This document shows, piece by piece, positions 23,890 to 36,788 of a stretch of 64,000 bases of DNA. The notes beneath the pieces are model-generated. The model was not told the origin of the DNA. It did not search any database and was given only the letters and a program-made list of their open reading frames with translations. This DNA is from Macquaria australasica. Lineage: Eukaryota; Chordata; Actinopteri; Centrarchiformes; Percichthyidae. The translations under genes and the position numbers were made by a program. The stretch spans positions 248,001 to 312,000 of the forward strand of contig SEMN01000525.1 in the NCBI GenBank assembly GCA_005408345.1, written 5' to 3'. Numbering within the stretch: position 1 is the first letter of the stretch; each line of letters starts with the position of its first letter.

Positions 23890-24240
23890 GGATCAGACTA
23901 CATGAAATCTGTCCAGATGGTCATTATGTCAGAATCGGTGATCATGATCCTGTCGTGACTTGATAAAGATTGCTAGCTTGTGATCTTTCACAACGTATAC
24001 TGTATGACGTCCTAAGGTAATCAGACAGGAGGGGCCAGAAGTAGACTTCCAGGAACAGCGCTGTCCGCAACCATGGCATCACTGAGCACAAAACAGACAT
24101 CAAACTAGGCGAGAGATGACCCCAAAAAAAATTTGGATAATGCTTTTTGTTTGGGCCTTGTGAGGTGTTCAAGATGTAGAATTGGCCGTCTTACACTGTG
24201 ACACACTACACGAGATAAAACAATAAATTGTTGTTGTGCC
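23890..24240. mobile_element. Possible non-autonomous DNA transposon remnant
   Basis: The stretch opens with GATCAGACTACATGAAATC and closes with ACACTACACGAGAT followed by an A-rich end, words I associate with abundant short fish DNA transposons of hAT type. No transposase is encoded and target-site duplications could not be fixed by eye. It may instead be a chance resemblance. Confidence 0.35.
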
Positions 24241-26201
24241 CAACACTCATGTGTTCTCAACGCTGAGTCTCAAGTTTCAGACAGAGCTCAAGGATTCATT
24301 TTGATGTCCTCCCAGGATAACACTAAAAATACCTTGTGCTGTCATGGGAACTAATGTCTCTGACTGATTGCTAGATAGTGAAATTATAAAGCTCCACTTT
24401 TCTAAGACTAATTTCTTGCTTTCCATGATGATTGCCTCATTATATTATGATGAAACAGTCCAAGATTTCCCAACTCTTAGCCTCACCGCATTCTTAGCCA
24501 TCGAAACATATTGTTAGACATATGTTCCCATGGTCGCTTCAGCAGACGATCTAGAAAACCAATTTGTTTTTAATTGCGGAGAGAAAAATGGCCAGCTTTT
24601 TAACTATGTTCAAGGCATGAAAATGCACATGTAAAACAATTGTAGCGCTTTCATTTAATTCTGAGCAACTCGTGCACATTTGGATCGACTGTGCAGGAAA
24701 TCCACCACACGGTGCTAAGGGTAGCATGGGGACTGCCAACACAGAGAGAAATGAGGAAATAAGAATACTGTTTAAGTGGTTTACATAACATGCATTGCAT
24801 CCAAATTACATCACTCCACACAACCTGTCACATGCAAACTGTAGCTAATGGTTACATTTAGGCAAGTAAGCAATCTTGGTTTAAATTAAGGATCAAGTTA
24901 GGATTACTTTTATGACTATTTCAGGCCCCGACATCTGTTCTATATCCTAAAATTCCCACAAATTTCCACACCAAGAGCTGTCAATTTTTCACGTGAACTT
25001 GAGGATTTCAGTGTTTAACCTGTTGCTACTGAAGATATTACTCGTTTTCCTAGTCTTTCAGTTTTGGGGCACCGTTTCCTCACGTTTGGAGCACAGAGCT
25101 CGTATTTGCACTTTAAGAAATTCTGCTTAATTCATGACCTTTCAGGAGAGCAGGAGAGGACACAGGGTTTCAGAATTGTATCTATCACCTGTGGGCTAAT
25201 GTTTAGCATGCACAGCCTTTTATTCTGAGCATCCTGTTATCCAGCTGTGCACAGCGCTCACTAACATCCTCTTTTCTCAGCTCACATTTCCAGTCTGGTT
25301 CCTCTTATGAAAACACAGACACACAACTCCAGAAACATGAACACAGTGGTCCGGCCTCTAACACGGCACATGCTGTATGTTTGTTTGTGTATACGGTATG
25401 AGAAAGAAAATAAGATGTGGAGTTTGCGCTAATCCTAATTCATATAGCACTCCTCCGCAGAACTATTTATTGATCAAACTGGAGGAGGGAGGAATGACTG
25501 TTAAAAAGAGGCTCCAGTAACACACACAGAGAGAGGGAACTCTACATCTGCATGCAGCGCTCAGTGATTTGACTGAAGCAATTAAATGTTTACTTCTAGT
25601 CATGCATAGGTCTATCCAAATTCTAGGTCATCAAAATGTTTCAGCCAGACACATTCAAGACCTTCCACTTTTACATGAAAATCTCAAAAACAAAAAGGAG
25701 AGAGTGCTCTTTCCTACCCTATTTCTGATTGAAAATAGCCAATGACTGTAGGTGTTGATGGACATTGTTGTCCCACAAAGGAAATGGAAACCAGAAATTT
25801 GCTGTCAGCACACACCTTACACCTGTGTTTGCCCACCTGGGGATCAACCCTCCACGCGGTTGCAAGATAAATCTGAAGGGTCGAGAGATGATTAATAAAA
25901 TAGTTGAGCAGTTTTTGCAACACAATGTTTTTATGTTTTTATTTTCCTCCACTCTTTGCTTTTATTCTTGTGAAAACTGGATACGTTCACCTTATTTGCA
26001 ATGGCTTTCAGAGTCAGGGCTTTGCAAATTATTCAGAAAAAGCAACATGAGAAAGAAAAATCACTTATTGCTCAAACTGGTCCCAAACTGTAGACATACT
26101 GTATCCATGGAAACCACAGAAACTTTGTTTAAGGGCTAACGAGCCAAAAAGGTTAGTATTAAACAGCACAGTACAATCATTTTATATACAAACTGTAAAC
26201 A

Positions 26202-26202
26202 C

Positions 26203-26234
<32 letters not shown>
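26202..26234 (+). repeat. (AAT)n microsatellite
   Basis: About eleven uninterrupted AAT/ATA triplets lie in AT-rich intron sequence. Confidence 0.93.
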
Positions 26235-26235
<1 letters not shown>

Positions 26236-26619
26236 AGTATCAACATTAGTATATAGAGGATTTTTTAGTATTAGTAAATAATATGGAAGTGGGACACGCT
26301 GTAATATATTTGTGCAAGTGCAATTAAACACAACAAAACGGGTCATTAAATGTTTTACACAGAAAAACATCCAAACAAAACTACATTAGCACACAAAGAA
26401 CGATCAATCCAGTAGTGACTTCAGAGCTTTACTGAATGAGGATCAGCACAAAGAACCAAATAACCCTTCACATTATTCATGGGGGGAGGGGGGACGGGTC
26501 GACAAGAAATCACAGAAAAAGCCATCTCTACTATAAGAAAATGCAACACCACGCAGTCAACACACCCTGCCCTGCTGTGTTTTGTTTTGTTTCGTCCCTG
26601 CCTCCCAGTTCCATCGGGC

Positions 26620-26960
26620 AGTGATAATTCACGTCGGGCCTGCAGCAGCGCTGACATTGTAAGATGAACTGCTCCCAGCTAGATTAATGCCACCAGATGC
26701 CAGGCGAGATGCCATATTAATTACCCAGAGATAATGTCAGCACAACCATATGGCAGCTCAACTGGCCATTTAGTTGACAGGGAGAGGTCTTTATAGCAGT
26801 GCAAATTTCCTCATCTGCACAACATCACAGCCTCGCCATATTCTCTCCCTACTGTAGCAACTGGAGCACTTCACCGCTATTTGCACATTATTACTTAAAT
26901 TCGGGATCTTTAGGATGTTAGCGCGTTATTAGGAGGACTTAATGGTTGCATGTTTTTCAG
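26620..26960. promoter_or_regulatory. Strong candidate conserved non-coding element (intronic)
   Basis: This is among the most enhancer-like blocks in the window. It has even composition, no simple repeats and dense cores: CTAGATTAATGCC, ATATTAATTACCC, a CATATG E-box, TTTATAGCAG, TTATTACTTAAATTC and GCGCGTTATTAGG. The abrupt change at both sides from A-rich or repeat-like sequence suggests a constrained segment. Established knowledge: introns of developmental transcription factor genes often hold such elements. Activity and conservation here are inferred. Confidence 0.4.
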
Positions 26961-28019
26961 TATTCATGAAAAATGAAGTTTTAATCAAGAGATCCCATGA
27001 AAAGACCAAACCAACAATGAATTCATCCAACTTACTAGTATTGTCTGTGTAGCCAAAGCCTGATAGATCTTATTCCTCTGTGCCATGGAGCTCCATTGTT
27101 GTCCAAAAACGATTAAAAGTGACACGTTCCTCCATTACCATAAATATGGACACATAGTTTACTTTGGGTCAATTCTACATACACCATGAATACTCACTAG
27201 AGCACCAAAGGTGTATTAATCTGCAGATGTAAATAGTCTCCAACAATTTTACTATTTACTCCTGTTTGAGTAATGTTTGCTCACAGTGCTCATCTGTTTC
27301 AGGAAATTACTGAGGCTTTTTCCAACAACGAAACTATATATTTGTAACCCATTTCTAAAAAAAACAAAAACATCTTCAGTAGCAACAAACAGGCTTGGGG
27401 CTGAGAGCCTCAGGGAAGTCAGAAAGTATTGAGAGATGGACTAGCACATTGTTCATTTTGGTCTTTAATTGGTGTTTGTTGACAACCAGAAAAACATAGA
27501 GTAATGTCTGTAAAAATACACCAACTAAAATGCAATCATTTCTCTCAGTTAACCATACAGAACATGTATATAAAGAAAGGAAACAGGGCCCCTGAAAAGG
27601 TTTTCAGATCTTAAATACACATCCTACCCACCTTCAAGATCCTTAAAAGGAATTTCAAACCCTTTCCCTGCACGACTGCAGTGGATATAAATTCTGAAAT
27701 GTCAGTAGAATTTATTTACCAGCATGTTTGTTTTTTCCCTCACCACCATGCTGACTGTAAAGATCATAAACGATGCAAGCTGGGAATTAATGTCAACGTG
27801 AGAAACAGCGGCAAAGTCCTTTACCATGATTTACAGTTGCACCGCCGGCCCCTTCTTGTTGTGGACTCGTGGATCATTTACAAAGACGGACCATGCTTGC
27901 CATCCAATCCACACGTTCTCCTGCCCCGACATCCCCTCCTCACCCACCACCACCACTGCCACCGGAGCACCCACCTACCCCACCCTCCAATCCCCACAAA
28001 TCCGATTTAATCAGACAAC

Positions 28020-28240
28020 TTGTGCAGTGTGGCTCAGAGTAAGAAAAAGGATAATTAGTAAACAGAGGAGCTACTCGCCAGGCTTCATTGGCATTCGCAC
28101 CGGGTTACTGTGTCGCATTTAAAATGCAGTCTGATGAAGTCTACAGAATCAAACCATTTGTTACTCCTATTGAGGAGGCTTCGGGCTACTGGCAATTAAA
28201 TTGGAATTAGCGCTGGGGAATGAGATACGGCAGATTCATA
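28020..28240. promoter_or_regulatory. Candidate conserved non-coding element (intronic)
   Basis: The block includes GGATAATTAGTAAAC, ATTTAAAATGCAG, GGCAATTAAATTGG and GAATTAGCGCTGG within balanced sequence, between a C-rich low-complexity stretch and purine-rich sequence. Homeodomain cores are frequent. Conservation is not tested. Confidence 0.35.
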
Positions 28241-28768
28241 CCAAGGAGAGGAAGGCGGGAGGGAAAGGGAAACAGAGAGAGTGCTCTGTCTGGACCTGGC
28301 TCTGCTCTACAGTGGGTCAAATTTTGAAGTGATTTGGTTTCCTTTACGTTTGTTTATTTCCTGCATGACTTCAGTTATCATTTTTATAACCAAAAACCCT
28401 CCACCCAGCCCCCGAGTCTCTTATAAGTCTCTTGTTACTGAAGCAATAAACTGATTTATATACTTCTAAAAAAAAGAAATGGTTAGCAAAAGAGCAAAAG
28501 TGACAAAGAAAAGTGGTGCTTTATCAAGAAAATAAAACAAATGGGTGGCTTTGAGTGTCCTTAATATCTGAGGGCTTTAACTTGGTAATGACGATATATA
28601 TGCCGGATAAAAACAAACATATGAATGCACTTTAACTCTCTGAGTCTTTGAGGAAGAGAGTGAAGAAACAAAGAGATGCCATTTGCTCTGCCACAGCTGA
28701 CTGGGCACAGTGGAGCTCAGCATGGAGAGAGTGCTGTCCACTGGCAGAGGGAGGATGGGAAAGGAAGA

Positions 28769-28803
28769 AGGGATAGATGGATGGATGGATGGATGGATGG
28801 AGG
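28769..28803 (+). repeat. (GATG)n microsatellite
   Basis: About seven GATG tetramers grade into GGAGGGAGG. Confidence 0.9.
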
Positions 28804-29159
28804 GAGGAAGGGGGGAGGCAGATAAATGAAGTGGAAATGAGAGGGAACAGCTCCTGTGCTACAGCTGGCCTCCCTAACTCTCAGCCAGCCTGGCCGTGAC
28901 AACTGGCTCTCGCTCTTCCTCTGGCGGTCAGGGAGGGGCCCTGTTTCAACAGGAGGGGCCCGGCATGGGATGTACAACTGGTAAAGGGCCAGAAGGGGCC
29001 AGTGAAGTGGCTCTGACTTCAAATTTGCATTTACCAAAATATAATTTTGACAGCTCATATCAATATCACACTTTTGTGAGTTTGATGAACACACAGACTG
29101 TGTCAAAATGTTAGTTAAAGTATTGAGAAAATACAGTAGTTACTCTAAGAGGACTTTCA

Positions 29160-29385
29160 GTGTCAAAATCAGTTTACTCGTCATGCACTACTCAGTCGGT
29201 GAAAACAGTTGTATTATGTCTTCTGTACCTCCGGAGGAGCTTTGCCAAGTCTGAGCAAATTATCTCAGCTTGGACTCGGAGACTACACATTGATAACAGA
29301 AAGCCTGAGTTACAAACTGGAGGCGTGAAGACTGAAAGACGTGAGCACTGAGCTGCATTGTGGGAAATGTAGGATCGAAGGATTT
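29160..29385. mobile_element. Fish interspersed repeat fragment
   Basis: Segments such as TCTCAGCTTGGACTCGGAGA, AACAGAAAGCCTGAGTTAC and GAGCTGCATTGTGGGAAATG resemble a short interspersed repeat I have seen in many teleost introns. There is no coding capacity. The family was not identified and the ends are approximate. Confidence 0.45.
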
Positions 29386-32243
29386 TTGAGCTTGACTGAT
29401 ACTAGGCACTATATGTCAGGATATCTGCTGCATCGATTCTTTTTTTGTGTGTCTCTTCTATGTCATCCAACTTTAAGTACAATGCAAAATCACTGAAGTG
29501 CTCTTTTAAATACTATGCATTAAAACATTGTTGCATGATATAAAATTATGTATATGAAGGTATATGCAGTTGCAAGTCCTGTGTATGACTTGCTGCTCTG
29601 TAAAGTCTATACAGAGTGATACAGTTCTTTATGACAATATGTGCCATGTGCACCAATGTCACCAAGACAGATACCTGTACATTTAATAACGTTGGCTAAT
29701 CGTGCATTAATGCCAGTGCTAAGTTAAAATGTAATGTCATTTTCATTGTGACCTTTCTGAAATTACAAAAAGCTAAACAAAACATGCTTTCAGAGAGAAA
29801 AAACATTAAGAGAGATGATCATTATCATAGTAAAGTGTGTGTCTGCGCGTGTGTTTGTGACCACTTAAACGCACACATGCGCTCATATGCTTCACTTTCA
29901 AGGTTAAATACAAAGATGTTGTTCAAGCGAAGTCCATTACTGCAGGAAACCAATGAAAATAAATGACAGCATTCAGTGGGAGGTTCGAGTATCCCACGGA
30001 GAAATTTGCGCAGCTCTGCCATTTGTATACCCAGTCTTCTCCACATAAAGTGCTCAATTGTGTGTTTACAGATGAAGCACCACATTTGAGTGCAGTCGTA
30101 TTTTTCTCTTTAACAGGAAATGGAGACATTTTTGCTCATAATATATCAGTGAATCTGTCGGCTGATGTAAATCCCTGTCACCAAGATTAATGATCTTCAA
30201 CATGAAAACAAAAATCCTCCCAGATCTTATTCTGAGACACTGATTCACTGAGTACAACAATAAGGACTTTGCAAAACATGCAAGGAGCTTCAAGCAAATG
30301 CAAACTGTGTACATTAACAACAGGACTTCAGCTTTGAGAGCTAAAGAGAAAATGACTTAAACAACCCCTCTTTAAAAGATCTGAAGACTTATCTAGGTTT
30401 TCTTTAGAGTTGAAGACATATATGACAAGATAAAAAGAAAGACGAAGCAGGAAGAGTCCCAGACTGATTCAAAAAGTGCCAAAAATGTCACCTCAAATTG
30501 GCTGTCTGTGTCATGTCTACTAGAAGTCAGCTGTCTATGTTGCTAATGTGCTGATTGGGACTCTCACAGTTTTAACACTTGCGTCATTTTCCTTCCCCTC
30601 TGATCACTGTCTCCTCCCGTACAAAAATAATAATAATCTTGTCAGCTATTTTGTTTGCTTGAACACCTCAAAAAGGACCTGTTTGTATTTCCACCCTGCC
30701 TCACATGTGTAATTTAAAAGTAAGAAAGAAGTGTAGCCAGTTGTCCAAACATAAAATTAAAGATATTATCAACCCACACTCACAAAATAAAATACAGATA
30801 GGAAAACATATTTTTTTTCAACAAAGTATATGGTACAAATATAAATAGGAAAGGGTTTTAAAATCAATTATGAAAAAATATTCCTACGATGTTGGAAGCA
30901 GGGAATGTAGAATCACCTGTTGAGTTTATGGACACTTTGTGCCACAAATAAAATGTTATAAAATAATTAGCATTCATGTCATATCTGTTTCTATTAAGTG
31001 TGTAAAGGTGTGTACATGTCTGGTGTCATCAGGGCTTAATTGTGCAAAATATTTGATCAAAATGTCAAATATTTGTGCTTTTATATGCGTTAAGGTTTTA
31101 TGGTTTTGTAGTGTGGAATGTGAGTTTTACTTTGGGATCCTGGTCAAGCATCGTATTCTTTTGTCTGTATACTGATTTGATTTCACATGGCAGTGTTTGT
31201 CATGTATATTAACATATTGACGCTAGCAGACAATGAAAATCTTTATCTGGAAGAAGTTTTATGTGATTGGAAACATTTAAATTAACAAGAAATCATTTCT
31301 TTTCTTTTTTACATTTAGTCACCGGCTGTTTCATGTTTGGCACACAAAAAACATTTCACAGAAGAGCTGAAATGTATTAAGAAAGCACCAGCTGTGACTT
31401 TATATGTATATGTTTACAGGTCATTATTTTATAACAGACATTTCCACAATTCTTTTTAATGATTCTATTCAGTTCTTCTGCCATTAAGCAGGAAAAGGTA
31501 GGCTTCCTCTGGTCATTTGCTATAATATTTGTTGTTTATTTAAGCGATGTGTGTTTTGTGCTGTTTTTACATTCAACCTTAACAGCAAAGTGTGTGGTGG
31601 TGGGGTGTGGGATGTGGGGGACAACCATATTCAGTTTAGGGCCCAAAAAAGGCTTGTGCCAGCCCTGTCCACTATTTTTCCTACTCTCTTCATTGCTGCA
31701 CCTCCGCTAACATGTGCTATTGTTGCAGTTGTTGTGTGAGAGTTTGTTCATTTTTGTCCCTTTTTGTTTACTGTAAACTTAACCTCAATTAGAGCTCCAT
31801 CATCTTATGTAAGAGCCAAAAAAGTGACGTTTCCCACTCACAGGACACTTTCTACATCCCTTAAAATAAAAAGCGTTAGTGAGCCACACAGACTGGGAGT
31901 GACTTACCCAACCTCCCATCACCCCCCACCTTTACCCCTGTCCTGCAATGGAATCCCAAATCTCTCCTCGCCTTCCCAGGATTTATTCTTCTCACTGGCC
32001 ATCTGGACAGTGGGTGCAGACAATGTAAAAAGGAAAAGGGGGCTGGGGAGGACGGGGTTGCAAACCCACATTAGTCACAGGCTCTTAGGTCCTTCGACCC
32101 ATACACACATACACACACAAACAAAAAGGGCTGAAGCCAAATGACCCCAGCTCCCCCTCTCTTTTTCCCTCACTGTGGCTGCTGACATCGTCTTTCCTGC
32201 TTGACAAAAGGCTTTTAGCACCTCACTCTACTGTCCTAACCAC

Positions 32244-32247
<4 letters not shown>

Positions 32248-32274
<27 letters not shown>
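32248..32274 (+). repeat. (CA)n microsatellite
   Basis: A pure run of about thirteen CA dinucleotides. Confidence 0.9.
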
Positions 32275-32276
<2 letters not shown>

Positions 32277-34373
32277 AGCAGCCTCCATCCCTTCTAACAC
32301 AGACACGCCGGACAGGATAGGATTGTTTTGTTTTCTCAGACGGCTTGGGAAGAAGGGAAGCAGGGAAGGGAGGGGTGGGAGAAAAAGAACCAGGGATGAG
32401 GGGTGTTGGGGTTGGGAGAAGGAGGCTATCTGATGTGTGTAACTTTAAAAAGAAGAGCAAATCATACGTGAATGCTCAGGGAAAAGCATAGCCAAATCGC
32501 TACTGAATGATAAAGGTATTAGGTACAATAGAGATGGCATGCTTCTCGGCTGGCTTAATGTAGTTAACGTAGGGCTTTTGTTGGGAGCAGCAGAGGATGA
32601 GTACAGGGGTGGAGGTCTGAGAGAAAAGTCACAGTGCACTACAAGCACTCATTGTCGAGGAGGTTCGCATTTAACACACATACAGGAGGTTTTTGCTCCA
32701 GAAGAAATGCAGTGAAAATAACGCGGAGAGCAGGTGAAGGATGCACCCTTCTCCTACTGCAAAACAGTCACCAACAAGCCACAAGGAAGCGGCGGGGGCC
32801 GTGACATCGCAGCGCCGCAAAGTCCAGGAGTTTCAGAGTGAGAAACACAACAATACAGAAAACATTCACCTGACACTTGAGTTCATCTCGATGAGATCAA
32901 CATGCCGCGTAAAGAGCCAACAACAACCTTTGTATGGAATCAGAAAAAACACTCCCAATATGCCTGTATCGCTGTGAACCAAACAATTGGCAGTAAATAA
33001 ACAAAGGATATAGCCACAAATACCACAGCAGTGCATCATAAGCTGCTATTCACAGACTGAATGGAACAGTGAAAGTGAACAACAGATTGCACTCAGGCAG
33101 ACTTTAAGCCTGTATAATAAGTGAGATGGTGAAGAGGGGGAAGAGCAGGAGATAAATTAGTAAGCAGTAAGCAGCAGTAAATAAAATTGGGATATAAGCA
33201 TCAGCGAGGAGCACTGTGGCAGTGAGGATGCAAAGGAACCTGAACAAACTCTGATTTTTTAGAAGGAAATACTGTACTGTCTGTATTATCACTTAATTAA
33301 ACCACTGACTAAGATGTACAGTCCAATTAAGATTGAACTAAAACACTGTAGGTGATATTGGTTATCAGAGTTTTTTCTGAAAAATTATTAGGTTTTGAGA
33401 AAAAAATGATCAGAAGGCCAGTCAAGAAAATAATAAGAATTCTAAGCTTATAAGCAGAATTTTTATTAAGATTTATGTGTGACTTTTTCCCCCCTCAGAA
33501 TGACTTTTATCTGAATATTTAAGCTTATCTGTACTGATCCTCAGGGTAAAGGTGTACTACATGAAGAAACAAGCTTGGAAATCTCACAGAGAATGCATTA
33601 TCCTCTGTTTCATATTATGCTCTGTAACTAGATATTGTATACATGGCTTGAAATTACCTACCAACCCGCTAATAAAGGTGTAAAAATGATTTGATGCTGC
33701 ATCTGCCTGAAGTCAGCAACAATTCTCTGTATACAGTATTATATTTACTATAACAGTATGATGAAATTGTTGCAGTGTTTCATCATCTGGTTTATTAAAA
33801 GAAAACCATTTGGAAAAGTGGAAATTTTAGTAATTTAGGCTGGTGATTCAAATGAAGGGAGAAAACTTGATTTAATTAGATTCAATAAACAGGTTTAGGC
33901 AAGTTAATTACAAATCACGCCACAATGTGTTTTAAACACAAAAGTCTAAAACAAAACACAAACCTAATGATTCATATAATTTTTAAGGCCCCATTTGTGT
34001 GAAACATCTGGCTGATAACATTCACTTACTGTGGTGCATGTGTATGAAGTCAAATTAAGTTATTAAAAAGGCGTACAGGTGGGTTCATCGCATCCCACCA
34101 GAGACTTAATTTAAGCACTTTAAAATATGTGTTCATTTTATGTGTCCATTTCCATCCAACAACACATTTACATTTGCTTAAAGTGCTTTTAAAGCCATCT
34201 CCCGAACAAGTGGTGAATGAATGCAATAAAGGGGAGTTCAGGCAGCTGTGACCTTGGAGCCAAACTGCGAGCGGCCGACATGACTTTGTGGGTTGGAAGA
34301 AAAGCCTTTATTTATAGATCAGCTGTGTGTCGATCAAACTCCATCGAGGGGAAAACGGCAGCCGTCGGAGAAG

Positions 34374-34439
34374 AGGAGGAGGAGGAGGAGGAGGAGGAGG
34401 AGGAGGAGGAGGAGGAGGAGTGTGTGTGTGTGTGTGTGT
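34374..34439 (+). repeat. (GGA)n tract joined directly to (TG)n
   Basis: Forty-seven bases of GGA triplets (34374-34420) abut nineteen bases of TG dinucleotide. A polypurine tract beside an alternating tract puts triplex-prone and Z-prone DNA together. The poly-Glu, poly-Arg, poly-Pro and poly-Ser frames through it are artefacts of the repeat. Confidence 0.95.
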
Positions 34440-34679
34440 AAGAGTTGCTCGGAGGGTTGCTTTTTGAAGAACTAATACAGTGGTGTGCCTCAATCTCACT
34501 TAATTCCATTTAAAGGAAATTGATTTGGAGGTTGGGGGGATGTGAGGGGAGCGTTCTCTCTCTCTCTCTCTCCATTACGATTGGGATGTCTTGGCCTCGT
34601 TTCATTCATTTGTGTCCTTTGGTGGTACTACATACTGTAGTGTGCTGTTGTGCTACGACATACAGTAATAAGGGAGGTA

Positions 34680-34800
34680 AAAAAAAAAAGGAATGAAAGT
34701 TTAATGATCCCTGTGGGGGGAAGTGGGTCAGTGCAGCAACAAGTATCAGGGAAAAAAAGCAACATAAATATTAAAACAGAATATAAATAAGGATTACAGC
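34680..34800 (+). mobile_element. Interspersed repeat fragment, LINE-tail-like
   Basis: TTTAATGATCCCTGTGGGG with GGGTCAGTGCAGCAACAAG is a combination I associate with 3' ends of fish non-LTR elements. The fragment is short, diverged and non-coding. Strand and family are uncertain. Confidence 0.4.
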
Positions 34801-35384
34801 CGACTCGGGTTATGCAGCATAAATACTTGCAACTGCTAATATCAACACTGGGACATGCATGAGTGTATGTGCTGCAGAACAGTCATCAAATCTCTCTTCA
34901 AATCTTTTATCTCTAATAGCAAAAAAAAAAAAAAAGAGAAAATCTTAAAATTATTAATCTTCAAGCACCAAACCAAGTTATTTATAAGTGTTGTTATTTA
35001 AACCTCAGAAAGCTATATATATATATATTTTTTTTTTTTTTTACTACACTGAGTGCAATAAAAACAACACATACTGTAACTTGCTTATTAAATATTGGAT
35101 TTGAGATCAATAAAAAGGCTATCAAACCCTGACCTTAACTGTATCTATTCATGGATAACTCTGTCACTAGAGGTTTCAATTGAAATTTGTAAAACAGGAC
35201 TACAGAATCCAAAACAGTGAATATATATATTTCTTTAAATCTTTTTTGTTTTTTCCCCCCTCTGCTGTACATTATTCCCTTGTTTCTATAATGACCAGGT
35301 ATCTCCAGGTATGCATACATTTTATCTTATATCTTTTGTCCAGTTTTCAACATTCTCATTATATTATAAATATAAATCAGTTTG

Positions 35385-35680
35385 CTTTTAATGCTTTAGG
35401 AGAATATTGTATCATAGCCTGTATTTTATTCACATTTCAGTGAATTACATTACAGGACCTGATTGACAAAAAAACTGGACATGATCCAAAATAGTGCACC
35501 TATATAGTCCACCTAAATCTGCTTTTTTTTTTACATTTGTTTATTGCTGCAATGGATTAGTATCACCTTTGTATTAATTCTATAATAAATATTCCCTTTT
35601 AACGATGTAGGAGAATATTGTATCATCATCATCATCATCATAATTCATATTTAATTCATATTAAAGTGAATTAGAAGAGC
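35385..35680 (+). repeat. Local direct duplication in AT-rich DNA, with (ATC)n
   Basis: TAGGAGAATATTGTATCAT occurs exactly at 35397-35415 and again at 35608-35626. Related flanks (TTTTAATG/TTTTAACGATG before; TTCA, AGTGAATTA after) suggest a duplicated unit of about 210 bp. The second copy has an (ATC)n expansion directly after the shared word. Confidence 0.65.
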
Positions 35681-36773
35681 ACTATTAGTGAATAGTGTAT
35701 ACTGCAAAGGTTATCATTAAAATATGTTTGCAAAAATGAGAGCTCTTTGAAAATTTGAGCTCTTCCAATCAAACTACAGAGGAGAACAAACTCGACATGC
35801 TCATCCACTCCTCACAAAAAGCCAATATTTCATTTTTGCATGACAAAGAAAGAGAAAAAAAAAAGAAAAGTCCTGCTACACGTCTAAATTGTGGCTTTGA
35901 TTTAATTCCTATCTTCATCTTTTTCACCAGGGAACTCCACTTATCACAATATCGCTGGGCAGCTTGCAGATTTAGTTGTTTTGCTGCGTGCCCGCTCGCT
36001 CAGGCAGACGAGAGAGGAGGAGGTTCATGTTTTTCTACATTTGTACGGGAAGAATCAAAGGCAGCTGAGAAACTCAGCGAGGCTCAAAAGCTTCTCAGAC
36101 AGAAAGAGAGAGGAAGAGAAAACAAGTGTATTCAGTGCCAGGACTGTTAACAACCACCTGTATCTGCCCACCTGTGGTTTCTAAAATAGCTCACACAAAG
36201 AGCCGGATACCCAGGAGGAATTAAAACTTATCCTAAAATTACCTTTGAGTGAATAATTTCTTCATTTTTCAAAGACATTTTGGAACAAATGTGCAAGCAT
36301 ACAGATTTATCACTCTCATATAGATTGACATATCTTCACCATGAGTGTATACTCCTACAAATTCACACTGCAATCCAATGCCAAATTCCGTTGAGCTAAG
36401 CTGAATATTTTCACTCATGATGATCAAACTGGGATTCACTGAAGGCAGAAATGAAATCATTACTAAAAGACCATCATCTTAAGCCTCCATCTCTGGAGAG
36501 AAGTGAGGAGCCTGCTGCCCCAGATTGCCTAAAAATGCAGATAAGAAACAATCCTGCACCAGAAATTGGTCCTGCAGGACTATTACATTGGAGAGATTAG
36601 TGGAAGATAATCATATAATGGCGATGATAGCACCGATTGCAGCAAAACGACCCCATAAAGTCACCTCTGAATAAAGAACAGGCGATACAGATGAGTGGGA
36701 ATAAAGCAGTAAAGTGCTTGTGCTGGGTAGCATGTGTGAGACAGCTGCGTGCAGGGCTCGGTGCCGCCTCTGG

Positions 36774-36788
36774 CCAGCAGGGGGCGCT
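36774..36788 (+). promoter_or_regulatory. Strong CTCF-binding core match
   Basis: CCAGCAGGGGGCGCT fits the vertebrate CTCF core (CCASYAGRKGGCR) at every position, and the sequence before it (GCCGCCTCTGG) is GC-rich. CTCF is an eleven-finger protein that anchors chromatin loops. The site sits roughly mid-way in the 38-kb intron. Fish repeats can also carry such words, and occupancy is not known. Confidence 0.6.

Larger units (their letters stand above)
17765..26600 (-). other. zbtb16: zbtb16 38-kb intron, proximal quarter: no gene seen
   Basis: This is the 3' part of the intron that runs to 55923. It contains a long (CA)n tract at 20119-20196, a possible MITE at about 23890-24240 and an (AAT)n tract at 26202-26234. 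The frames (for example 18537-18911, 20796-21151, 25765-26139) are short, lack recognisable domains and are not supported as genes. Clusters of ACTAGT words near 19550-19600 have no clear meaning. Confidence 0.8.
26961..36700 (-). other. zbtb16: zbtb16 38-kb intron, second quarter: no gene seen
   Basis: AT-rich intron with a candidate conserved block at 28020-28240, interspersed repeat pieces at about 29160-29385 and 34680-34800, small microsatellites, a purine (GGA)n plus (TG)n junction at 34374-34439 and a local duplication at 35397-35626. Frames of 60-131 codons (for example 31764-32144, 35755-36150) show no domain and are not called. Confidence 0.8.

Noticed and set aside
34293..34509. 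Poly-Glu, poly-Arg, poly-Pro and poly-Ser frames
   Set aside because: They are translations of the (GGA)n and (TG)n tracts in different registers.
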